A stretch of DNA of 64,000 nt, from NCBI GenBank assembly GCA_963681505.1, contig OY811985.1, forward strand, positions 3,002,549 through 3,066,548, in the 5' to 3' direction. The position numbers were made by a program, and so were the translations under genes. The notes under the pieces were generated by a model. That model was not told where the DNA came from. It searched no databases and saw nothing but the letters and a program-made list of their open reading frames with translations. Of this stretch, positions 35,264-45,367 are shown piece after piece; position 1 is the stretch's first letter; every line of letters starts with the position of its first letter. Source of the DNA: Eunapius fragilis. Its lineage: Eukaryota; Porifera; Demospongiae; Spongillida; Spongillidae.

Positions 35264-36455
35264 ATGAAAGGTGCCGGTAAAAGGGTAGTTGTCACTGGAA
35301 AGCTGCCGATTGGAATATGGTTGCTAGAAAAGTCCAATTTATGCAGCTGCAATCCTAATTTGAGGTAAGCTATGTACCTAATATAAAATTAGGCCTATTT
35401 AATAAATAATACTCTTTTAGACAGTGGTACTTGTATTGATTAGGATTCGTTAGGATTCGAAGTGCAGCCATAGGTAAAACTTAACCTCTAAGTGTACGTG
35501 GTGGACGGCAGTGCTAGTAATGTTTATAAAGTATTTGTTAATGTGCACGTACAACACAATTTAGTGGAAGTGTCCTGGGAAGCAGATGACAGCCTATTCT
35601 AGTGACTGCTGAACATTGGCCAGTGCATTGGCTCTTGCTGATTATTGACATCTAGCTACATGTATATAATTTTACTGAGCTTTATGTTTGTACACACCAT
35701 GAGTTGATGTTAATTAGAATGCTCAGACATATGGTAACTACATTTGGTGTTGTATCTTGGGCTTTGGTTTTATGGTGGAAGTGAGGCATTGGCATTACGG
35801 GTATATTATTCTATGGTTGTCTGTTCTTCTTGCATTGAAGACTCTCATATAAAGTAGTTTATTCAGTTGACCTTTGATCCACACATGTAACAAGGTGTAA
35901 TAGTTAAATAAATGTGATTGCTGAATTCATCTGTAATACCAGTAAGATAGTTTCAGTGGCCTTAGCCAAGGCCAAATATGTTCAATTGCAACTCTAAGGG
36001 ACAGTTTCTGATATGAATTCTTTTATCATTCTTTTGTCATTGCGACAATGTCTTATTTTCAGCTACAAGTTTCTCATTTACCTGCTGACATTTGTCACCT
36101 ATACAACATATCATTTAGCAAGAAAGCCTTTCAGTGTTGTCAAGGTGAGTAGGACAGCCATGTGATATAATAGCTATGGCATAATACATGTATGTCTTTT
36201 TCTACTTATAGGCAGTTCTGTGTCCTGAGTGTGCTCATGCTAATTTAACTAATTATTCTGGACCACCTGGATGGGCACCCTTCAGTATGTATTGCTAGCA
36301 GGCTGTGTCCGCGCATATATCAACTTGATTTCATTTCTGTTAGATGAGGGTAAGAATGCCCTCCTTGGGTATGTGGACTATTCATGGCTGTTTTCATATG
36401 CCACAGCACTCTACTTCAGGTAACTTTAGTATGTCCAAATAGCTAGCGGTATGTG

Positions 36456-36530
<75 letters not shown>

Positions 36531-39500
36531 ATGTGCGTGCATGCATGTGTATTACTTTTACGTGTACCTCTCTAGTGGCATTATAGCTGACAGGGTCAAC
36601 TTGAGGTACTACCTTGCAATAGGAATGCTAGGTGAGCTATCAGTAGTTGACGTTTTTAATGCTGTACTATTTTTTTTTAAAGCCAGAGGGGTGCATGTCA
36701 TTGTGTTACACCCAAGGGGCCCTATCTGTCACCAGTGGATCTGAGTATTAAGGCTCTGCTCCATGTTATGTAAACAAGCAAGAAGGGAATGGGTTTATTC
36801 AATCAATATAGTTCTAGCAGTTTAGTGGCTATTTGGCACATTGGTAATGGGCATTTTTTGATTTAATACAGCTAATAATGACATTGGCACTTTCAGTTGC
36901 TTTATGGCATTAGCTAAAATGCTTAAACACTGTAATTCACATGGTAGTCTGGTTTACTAACTTATTTTACTATGAAGGTAATTTAATTTTTGCAGGGAGT
37001 GTTATTAATCTCTGTTTGCTGGGAGTGGCCTACTTTGGATCTATTCATCACATAGCGTATTTCATAATGATTCAGATTTTTGGAGGAATTATGCAGGTAA
37101 GGTGTGTCAATCAGATGGGGGCTGGAAGAGGGCAAGGAGGGGTATAAAGATGTTAATCTGTTCTTCATACATTTGTAGGCCACTGGCTTACCAGCTGTTA
37201 TAGCAATCATTGGAAACTGGTTTGGAAAGCAACGGTATGTACGACATGTATATGGCATGATGTGTCTATGTACATATATAGCTAACAGCTTGTGTTTAAC
37301 ATCAGTAATGTGGCATACATACACCGTATGTATTTATATACTGCAGCCGAGGCTTGCTGCTTGGTCTATGGTATGCACATACACCAATTGGAAACATCCT
37401 TGGAACAATCATCCCTTCATTCTGGGCAAAGACAGACACTCCTGACACCCCGTGGGGGTGGGCCTTCATTGTGCCTGCATTTATCACCTTAGTGGTGACT
37501 GTCATTGTCTTTTCATTTCTAGTTGTTGGTAAGTCAGGCAGCTTTCCCCATGATAGATATGAAAAAATAATACATTTGTATATGTGAGATCATTCAGCAT
37601 GTTGTTTTGTTCTGTGCATGCACTGTATTGGATGGTTGTATTCTTTGAACGTGTTCTTTTTCTTTGTGACATCTGGACTGTTAGTTTGCAGTACTGTTTA
37701 GTCAAAAAACCCTCCCCCTTCAATTCAAAATAATGAACAATAACCTCCAATTATACATGTAGATCCAGTACATGTGGGGCTGAAACCTCCAGACCATCAT
37801 TGGGTATGCTGACAGTCCCTTACCATGGAGTGATGTGGCAGTAATCTTGTTGACCTTACTGTGTCCTAGGAGGAGGAGAAAGTGACTGTTACAGTTCCAG
37901 CAACTGGAGAAAATGCACGAAATGAAAAAAACTCCCATTCAGAGAGCTATTTTGGTGGTAAGAAGTCTTCAGAGAGAGACTATGGTGGAGTCGTCAGTGC
38001 CACAGCCAGCCATATTCCCAATGAGGTATTGCATTGATGTCATTTGATGATGTAACGCCTCAACTTGTCCTTTAGAAAAAGAAAGCTATAGGGTTTTTCA
38101 GAGCCCTTATGATACCTGTAAGTCACCCAGTTGCATTATGTTTATTTGTTAATGCCCTGATCTCCTGTAGGGAGTAATAGAGTACTCCTTATCACTGTTC
38201 TTTGACAAGCTTGTTAGCTACACATTCCTCTTCTGGCTACCATTGTATGTGAAAAGATCATGTGAGTTTTTCATTAGCTGTCACCGGTGCATTTGATTTA
38301 ATGTGCATGTTGTACAATATGAAATGATAGTTTCAATTGATTGGCTGTTACAGATGTTTGTGTGGGTATTACTATGTATGCAGATACTTGTAAGGCACTT
38401 GGCCATGTATCTATTGCACTAACCCAATGCATGATGGGAGTGTAGAATCTATGATGTATGAGTACACAGGTTGATTGCACTAAGCTTGTGCTGAGCCATT
38501 ACAGTGTCCTGAGATGGGTGAAGACCTTCCATTAAATTCTGACAGCTGTGTTTCCATTTAGTAATGACTACACTGTAATTGGGGGTTCTAGGAGAGGGTA
38601 GGGGTCACACTAATACTGTGAAGAGTAAGACTGGAGGAAGATGGATTTGAATTAATATTTAATTAATATTAAGAGTGGCCCAGTGTTTTAACTAACTGAA
38701 GTGATATATAATTTTATATCTTAGTGAACTGGGAAGGTCAAAGGGCAGACTGGCTTGCAGCAATATTTGATGCTGGTGGAATTATTGGTGAGAGAGTATT
38801 GTAGCATGCTTTTTGTATTAATTATAATTCTGATGGGACAATAAGGTGGTATCCTAACTGGCTTGCTCTCGGACATTCTTCATGCTCGAGGTCTTAGCTG
38901 TGCCTTCACACTGCTCCTTGCTATTCCATCAGTACGTATTGAGTTATACTGTAGTATCTGGAACTTACAGATATATTGCATATTCCAGCTGTTTCTACTT
39001 CGCTTTGTTGGAGGAAATCACATAGGACTATACAGTTGTAAGTAGCATTGTTTTGCTGAATGTGTGCACATTTCAGTTTGTCTTGTATTTCAGTTTTCCT
39101 AATATTATGTGGTGTTTTTGTTGATGGAACCTATGCAATCATTACAACTGCTGTCTCCAGTGATCTGGTAAGCGTTTTGTGCTCTTACTATTATACATAT
39201 CAGCTACACATGCGACCTGAAGCTGTAACAACATTAACTGCATGTACCTTCTAAGGCACACTGCCTAATATGATCATATTTTAAATGATGAGTTCATATT
39301 GCCTAATGTGAGCTATCTTAGACTGTAACTGAGGTACCTATTATAACATAAGGCCAATTAGCATGATGTGAAGAGAAAGAAGTGCACATAGGGTGCCCAG
39401 GCTATTTATCATAGAATGGGCTGCTTTTCACATTTGTGATTAAGCCCATGTGTAGACCCCAAATATCTCATTTGGTCCATTCATGCAAAAACCTGTAAAT

Positions 39501-40053
39501 GCATGTTAGTTAACATTCCATTATGGTATTTTAGGGAACCCATGTCTCACTAAAGAACGATCAAACAGCAAAAGCCACTGTTACAGCTATCATCGATGGA
39601 ACTGGATCGATGGGTGAGTTACTGCATAAACAAAATGTGTGTTATGTTTTACATGTAGATTCACAATGTCATTTTACAGGTGCTGCGTTTGGTCCACTAA
39701 TTATTGCGTTACTCACAGACAACTATGTGAGTACATGTACATACATTATACATTATAAACCATACTGGACTATGGTGATGTAGATGAGATATAAATATAT
39801 CCATGTACATTCCTAGGGATGGGACAGCGCATTCTATGCACTGATGGCAGCCTGCTTACTTTCTGCTCTGGTGAGTAGTCCACGATCATTTATCTTGTCA
39901 AGTAGTTTTAAAATTTGCATCTAAACAGGATTTATTTAGCTTGCATCAGTCATCACTAAATAATGCTTTTTTGTATCTGCACAGTTCTTAGTTCGTGTCA
40001 TATATAAAGAAATACAACCATGGCTGAGGAAGTGCTGTGGTGTATTGTGGTAA
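35264..40053 (+). CDS. SLC37A: SLC37A-type sugar-phosphate exchanger, copy 1
   Basis: ER membrane antiporter of the major facilitator superfamily that exchanges sugar phosphates (glucose-6-phosphate or glycerol-3-phosphate) for phosphate. Twenty exons: 35264-35364, 36063-36144, 36212-36284, 36344-36419, 36576-36631, 36996-37096, 37179-37234, 37347-37528, 37763-37803, 37870-38025, 38076-38117, 38171-38261, 38725-38787, 38846-38931, 38989-39037, 39094-39167, 39535-39613, 39680-39726, 39817-39870 and 39985-40053. Total 1578 nt, 525 residues, near the size of human SLC37A1/A2. Diagnostic stretches: TYHLARKPFSVVK (helix 1 end), SGIIADRVNLRYYL, ATGLPAVIAIIGNWFGKQRR, GLWYAHTPIGNILGTIIPSF, SLFFDKLVSYTFLFWLPLYV and GVFVDGTYAIITTAVSSDL. 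A hydrophilic loop of about 66 residues (exons 9-10) separates the two six-helix halves. A1 versus A2 type is not resolved. Its convergent paralogue is at 45.4-50.8 kb. Confidence 0.93.
36451..36533. repeat. (GT)n microsatellite in SLC37A copy 1 intron 4
   Basis: About 40 TG units with one interruption, followed by tgcatgcatg. It lies wholly within the intron between exons 4 and 5. Confidence 0.95.
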
Positions 40054-40453
40054 GTAATGTACATACATACATAAGATATTGCATTTATTTGTATACATCT
40101 TTCTTTCAGCTCATCACAATCATATGCCGTTTTGCCTTAATGACTCTTTGCACAAACAGTTGGTCTCTAAAAAGAGAAGGCTCTTTTGTAGCTGACACTG
40201 CAATATTATTTATTATATTTTGGGCGTACATGTCTTTGTGAAGACGAAATCGGTCAAAATCATCTACACGTAGACGCAACTTCAGAACAATTTTTCGGGT
40301 ATTTTAATATCCTCCAAAAAATATTCGTTTTCTCACTGAGCCATCGTAACAGGTTAAACAACACGTTGGTTATGCTTCTCTGACAACTCGATTGCTAACT
40401 TTCACGCAAGGTCGCTCCGGTGAGCAGCTACTTTAACGACATGCTGCTCACCC

Positions 40454-41304
40454 CAGGGGCGGATGCAGGATTTTGGCGAGGGGGGAGTCCGATATGAATA
40501 ATTGATGAGGGGGAGGGGCGCGCGCGAAGCGCGCGAAAATTTTTTTGGTGCCCATTCCAATTTTTCCACAGATTGTACATGTAAGGGGGCCGGGGATTGG
40601 AAACTAAGGCAATCAACACCAATAAATGAGTGACACTCCGTTACATTCTGCCGGGTTTCCAGGCTATTGTAATCTTATGGATTTAAATGGCTGTGTTGCT
40701 ACATGCATGCGGTTTCCTTTGCTATTTGAACCACTTAAAATTTACCGAAAAATTGTTTTGTACACATTCCACAGATTGTACATTTAGGGGGATTAGAAAC
40801 GGAAACAATCACAACCAATAAATGCGTGCCACTCCGTTACGTTCTGATTTCCAGGCTATTGCGGTTTTGCGGATTTATACGGCTAGTGTGTTTCGGTTTT
40901 GCATTGTACGTTACATGCGCCGGCTTAGTTTCTTTGTTAAAATTTATAATTTATAATTTAAATTTGCAATGGTCTTGCAGCAAGGTGCATTCAACCTTGA
41001 TGGGTACTAATAATAGAGCACGAATCAAAATAACTGCGGAAAGAAACGACCTTGGGTTAGCATTTTGGAATACATTTATCTTACGTATAAATACCAGCCT
41101 ACTACGTATCTCGCAATTTACAGAACTAAAATATAGTACTAACCAATGAATAAGCAATAAGATGAGCTATTTAGCAACTTCACGAAGTGCACTCCGTAGA
41201 AATGTATATCTCACGTGCGACACGTCATATGCTAATTTTATTCATATTCAGGTTCGAGGGGGGGGTCCAGACACCCTGGACCCCCCCCCCTGGATCCGCC
41301 ACTG
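40454..41304. mobile_element. G-rich DNA transposon nested in the foldback element
   Basis: Starts CAGGGGCGGATGCAGG and ends CCTGGATCCGCCACTG. Both flanks carry tcaccc, a perfect 6-bp target duplication. Inside is a direct duplication of about 150-200 bp (40545-40735 and 40750-40890), each with attccacagattgtacat and actccgttac...ttctg...tttccaggctattg. No transposase. Confidence 0.8.
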
Positions 41305-41359
41305 TCACCCGGAGCGACCTTGCGTGAAAGTTAGCAATCGAGTTTAGATGCCTCAGTAA

Positions 41360-41682
41360 GGGGGCTTGTCCAAACTATGTTTGGAAATATTAGCGTCATT
41401 GTGACGTTAACATATTAACCCCCTCCCCCCCCCCCCCCCCCTCACTCTAAGCGTCATAGCGTTTTTGTTAGATTAGAAGCATGAAACATTACTCAGTGTG
41501 CAGTGTAGTCTGAATAGACGTAACTGCTGCTACTGGAGTCAACGCTGCAGCTAACTATTAGATGTTCCGTATTATAAAACAATGCTTGCAGACAATAAAA
41601 TTTTTCTTAACGTCACAGCCCCCCCCCCTAACGTCACATGCAATGACGCTAATTTTTCCAAACATAGCTTGGACAAACCCCC
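41360..41682. mobile_element. Harbinger-like MITE with TAA target duplication
   Basis: GGGGGCTTGTCCAAACTATG at the left end and tagcttggacaaacccc(cc) at the right are inverted. TAA lies on both sides (41357-41359 and 41683-41685), and removing one copy restores the host arm. The inner arms pair at tagcgtcattgtgacgtta / taacgtcacatgcaatgacg, with C-runs between. A 3-bp TWA duplication and G-start ends fit PIF/Harbinger. Confidence 0.75.
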
Positions 41683-41761
41683 TAAGAAAACCAAATATTT
41701 TTGGAGGGTATTAATACCCGAAAAGTGCTCTGAAGTTGCGTCTACGGGTAGATGATTTCAT

Positions 41762-42045
41762 CTAGGCGTAGACGGTCCGCCGATTTAACATTAAATTCAT
41801 TCCAACAGTGATTGAAGAAGTCCATATTTTGGATGTAAATAAGTGATCATATTTTTCTTTTCACACCATCTGCATCTGACCTTGTGGTCCCGGCTGTGGT
41901 TTTATGACTGGCCAACAATGACAGCAAAGTTGGTTGGTGGCGTTTCCTATAATGCTTTTAATGTGCAATACTATCAACAAATCCGATCTGAACTATTGGT
42001 AATTAATAGTGCAGCAGATGCATGCATATGTAGCTGCTTTGATCC
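41762..42045. other. Short spacer
   Basis: No feature recognised between the foldback elements. Confidence 0.4.
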
Positions 42046-42312
42046 CAAGTAATAAAACATTCTCTACACGAGAAGGTTGGGGGTATATAGGAATCAAAGG
42101 TGATGGTGGTGTAAAAAGCAAGGGAACAAGGCTTCTGATTGAAAAGGAAAAATGAAATAGACCTATATTAGCAGCATGTTGTCGTATTTAAATGTGCGTG
42201 CTAATATAGGTCTATTTCTTTTCAATCTGAAGCCTTGTTTCCTTGCATCACCATCACCTTTGATTCCTATATACCACCAACCTTCTCGTGTAGAGAATGT
42301 TATTATTACTTG
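42046..42312. repeat. Foldback (MITE-like) element, CAAGTAAT family, best copy
   Basis: Complete inverted arms from caagtaataaaacattctct to agagaatgttattattacttg, with a loop of about 35 bp near 42185. The inner arms (acctatattagca / tgctaatataggt) pair almost perfectly. Same tips as 6394-6457 and 7087-7364. No ORF. Confidence 0.8.
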
Positions 42313-42738
42313 TTTCCTAAATTTTTCTGGTGGATTTGGTATTGTATTTAGTTCTTGAAACGCATAGAATCAGGTAGCATAAACGTCCGCGATCACGACA
42401 GGTTTATTTAGAATCTGCAATTCTGTTATATTACACTAGTCCCCAGATTATCTCCATTGAGGACCAAAGGATCGATAAAGGTTAAAAGCGAAGCCATATA
42501 ATACATAGCTCTAATCTACGCTATAATCAGATAAACCATGCACCACAATACATGACCAAATGGACGCAAGCAACTTTGGCCTTATAATACACACATTTCA
42601 AACAGCGCATATTACTATAAAACGGAGAGACGCAGTATCTACCGCTGTAACTAAACTATTCCGTCCATTTTAGCGATATACCATGCATGATCATAATTTA
42701 TCGATCCAACATTTATCGGTGCCGTAACATACTTTTGG
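42313..42738. other. Non-coding spacer
   Basis: AT-rich DNA between two transposons. Nothing recognised until the 8-bp target duplication at 42731-42738. Confidence 0.4.
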
Positions 42739-42892
42739 TAGTCTGGGGACCCGACTGATGGTTTGAGACTATCAGTCTGGTATCCTGCGCGTAACGAATT
42801 TGTTCCCTAGGAATGTTAATTGGTAGATATGAAATATTTGAGTATATAATGGCCAAACCATTAATCGGGTCCCCAGACTAGTCATGGCGGCG

Positions 42893-43427
42893 AGCAGTAT
42901 CTTATGCTTGAAGCAGGGCCGCCGAGAGGGGGGGGGGGGGGGCCGGGGGGGCTACTGTCCCCGGGGCCCGTCGTTAAACATGGGGCCCGGGCCGATACAC
43001 GAAAGCTATATATTTCCCTCCTGTATGGTATTTTATATCATATATATGTTTATATCTACCGCACCCATCCCAATGGGGACCATTAACTTCATGGGGCCCG
43101 GAAGGACTATGTAGCCCTGGGGCCCGTGCCAGCTCTCGACGGCCCTGTGTGGAAGAGACATTACAGAGACTCCACAAGAACGGCGAGGCCTTGGTGGAGG
43201 TTCCGGCCTCTAATATCGTGGATGGTGTGGTCAAGTGTTGGCGTCAATTAGTGGAGCGAGAACTATCGTCCAAGGGTGTGTCAATTGAGAGCATCTTTGA
43301 TCTTGATGACCTGTCAAATTTGCCGGGAGTGTTTTCGTCATTTCCTAAAGTAAGGAAGGCATGCGTACCACAGGCTCTTTCCGTATCCAGTAGGAAGAAC
43401 AGCAAATACATCCCGACCGGTTGCTAA
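42893..43427 (+). pseudogene. ORF fragment carried inside the hAT element, split by a nested insertion
   Basis: MAASSILCLK at 42884-42913 is followed, beyond a nested element (42914-43147), by EETLQRLHKNGEALVEVPAS, then VDGVVKCWRQLVERELSSKG and LPGVFSSFPKVRKACVPQAL. Composition is that of a real protein, and it may be a captured host-gene fragment or a transposon-encoded protein. Not recognised. Confidence 0.4.
42914..43147. mobile_element. Nested G/C-rich hAT-like MITE
   Basis: Ends CAGGGCCGCCGAGAGG and CTCTCGACGGCCCTG are inverted. Internal ggggcccgg blocks and a G-run are typical of such elements. The flanks gcttgaag and tgtggaag match at 5 of 8 positions, so the target duplication is weak. 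It splits the ORF carried by the outer hAT. Confidence 0.7.
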
Positions 43428-43656
43428 TCCAATTACAACATCCATCTGTAAATGTTTAAGACCGCTATACCCAAGCTTTAAAGCAGCATTCTGTGCAGCT
43501 GCTCTGAGATCCTCCATTTGGATACACGTGGTTAGCTAATTCAACATTGGTCAGACTTTAACATATTCATGCTTAAGAGGTAGGGCTATAACAATTTCAT
43601 GCTGCTGCAAGAATCTTGCAGTAGGGAACAAATTCGTTACGCGCAGGTTACCAGAC

Positions 43657-43702
43657 CATAGATTAATGACCTCATAGATATCTATAAGGTCATTAATCTA
43701 TG
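43657..43702. repeat. 46-bp palindrome flanked by 7-bp direct repeats
   Basis: catagattaatgacctcata is followed by its reverse complement with one mismatch. accagac stands on both sides, and removing the palindrome plus one copy restores the arm sequence seen at 42770-42790. It therefore behaves as a tiny insertion. Confidence 0.8.
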
Positions 43703-43754
43703 ACCAGACTGATAGTCTCAAACCATCCAGTCGGGTCCCCAGACTAACTTTTGG

Positions 43755-44337
43755 GTGGTCGTTTTGTTGTTCCTTTCGGTACCGCGCTTGACATACGCAC
43801 GTTTGGCAGATCTGGCAGCATCTTTCCACTTTTAGATGCTCGAGTGGAATCAGAATTGTCCTTGAGATTGTATGGTAAAACCATCGAATTTGATAACGCT
43901 GGTTATTTTATACTGGTGCGTCATGAACATTGTGATAGCTGATGTAATGTGCTATTTGTAGATCAACACCAAATAAGGTACTACTAGCTTCAGCTAATTG
44001 CCCGATCGGTTAGGCGTCTAACAGACACCTGAAGATAACATGCGGACACATCCTGAAGCGATTGGTACACATGGCGTGCTTTGCAAACGTTCCTGTCGTG
44101 AGTTATGCTATCCTGAAGGAAGAATAAGAATAAGGAGAAATTTTAGGTGGGACTGGGTACGGACGATGGGGACGAGTATTTTTGTTCTCTAAAGGTACAT
44201 CGTCTTATGACACAGATATAACGCAGAACTGTTCTCCTTTTTGATATTGCTCGATTGCCACTAAGAGCGAAGTGACCTGACTCTTGGCTGTCCCGCTAGA
44301 CGCGAGTGACGTTTTTTAATGACTTCATGATACTGCA
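43755..44337. other. Spacer with tRNA-like A-box but no tRNA
   Basis: cgatcggttaggcgtctaac near 44005 looks like the 5' half of a tRNA, but no matching B box or acceptor stem follows. Nothing else was recognised. Confidence 0.35.
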
Positions 44338-44380
44338 GGATAATGCGGGAACCCTACTCGAGTAGGTTCCCGCATTATCC
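44338..44380. repeat. 43-bp near-perfect palindrome
   Basis: ggataatgcgggaacc / ggttcccgcattatcc are joined through cctactcgagta. One base is unpaired. No flanking duplication is evident. Confidence 0.85.
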
Positions 44381-45367
44381 ATCGTTACGTATCAGTGCAC
44401 ATGATCATGACGTTATCATGATGTAATATGGAGTGTGGTATGCTCCACATAATTATTAGCGGCTTCTGCAAATCAATATTGAACATGCAGTTAATGATTC
44501 ATGCACAGCTCAATACTGTCCAAATTCGGTATTATCCTATTACTATCCATGACCATAAGTGTGCAGTAAGAGTCTTCCAATTAAGGTGGTGTGTTGCTTG
44601 CACCGTGATGTGGTAAGTTTCAGTTTTGCACATGAACTAAGTTGAAAGCAGTATGTTAGGCATGCTTGTGAATGAGTGTGTATGTATGTAATGTAGGATT
44701 TTGTTCAATTAAATTCACTACCATACAGAGACTGCTATAATACATCTCCCACCTTTAGTACAACAAATATGGGATAAAGATAGCCTACGTCCAACTTGTA
44801 CAGGAGCCATACTATGATTGCCTCTGATGGTTCCACTGCAGAGACCAACAAATGTTTAGATAGCATAAATGAACATTTAAGTTCTTACCTTTTCCAAGGA
44901 GATTTTCGTGACCGTAGATGCTCTAATATATACATTTTTCTGTTGTTTGAGGAAAGAATACCAGCACAATATGGAGGGTAGCCAACATGTATGTGTTGCC
45001 ATGTTACAGTGTGTGAGCTTGTAGATGGATAATGATGATAGTGTGGGAGCTTTAGGGTGTATTTGAATGTGCAGAACTTTGCGGGGGAGGGGGAATTGTG
45101 AAAATACATGTTCTGTTTTGGAATGCAAATTATGTGCACTTAGGAAAGATATGCATTGCAGATCAAAGGGGGTGGGGTGTGGGGGGTACAGCTTATTTAC
45201 ATTACCATGTTACAACAACATGATAAAATTAGTTCTATACGCTTGTACTAAGTTATTATGGGATGTTCTTGGCATAGTTCTTTTATCTTCCAACTACTTC
45301 AACCACCACTGCAGATTTTGCTGATATTGGGCCGCTGTGAACCACATCATTGCCAGCTGAGTTACTG
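44381..45367. other. Spacer downstream of SLC37A copy 2
   Basis: AT-rich. ORFs near 44.8 and 45.1 kb carry no recognised domain. It would contain the 3' UTR of the minus-strand gene. Confidence 0.4.

Larger units (their letters stand above)
40257..41761. mobile_element. Long-terminal-inverted-repeat foldback element hosting two nested insertions
   Basis: The left arm (40257-40435: atcatctacacgtagacgca ... actcgattgctaactttcac) pairs with the right arm (41311-41359 and 41686-41761: gtgaaagttagcaatcgagt ... tgcgtctacgggtagatgat). Without its insertions the element would be roughly 330 bp. A G-rich element (40454-41304) sits in its centre and a Harbinger-like element (41360-41682) in its right arm. 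It lies just downstream of the SLC37A copy 1 stop codon. Confidence 0.75.
42739..43746. mobile_element. Non-autonomous hAT element with 8-bp target duplication
   Basis: TAGTCTGGGGACCCGA opens it and TCGGGTCCCCAGACTA closes it. ACTTTTGG flanks both ends (42731-42738 and 43747-43754), an 8-bp duplication typical of hAT. The terminal inverted repeats run about 75 bp. An extra right-end copy lies inside at 42865-42880. Between the ends are an ORF fragment, a nested 234-bp G/C-rich element and a 46-bp palindrome. No transposase. Confidence 0.85.

Noticed and set aside
36451-36744. ORF reading Cys-Val repeats
   Set aside because: Translation of the (GT)n microsatellite plus part of an SLC37A exon.
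43990-44065. tRNA-like sequence (cgatcggttaggcgtctaac)
   Set aside because: No B box and no pairing acceptor or T stem follow, so it is not called as a tRNA or SINE.
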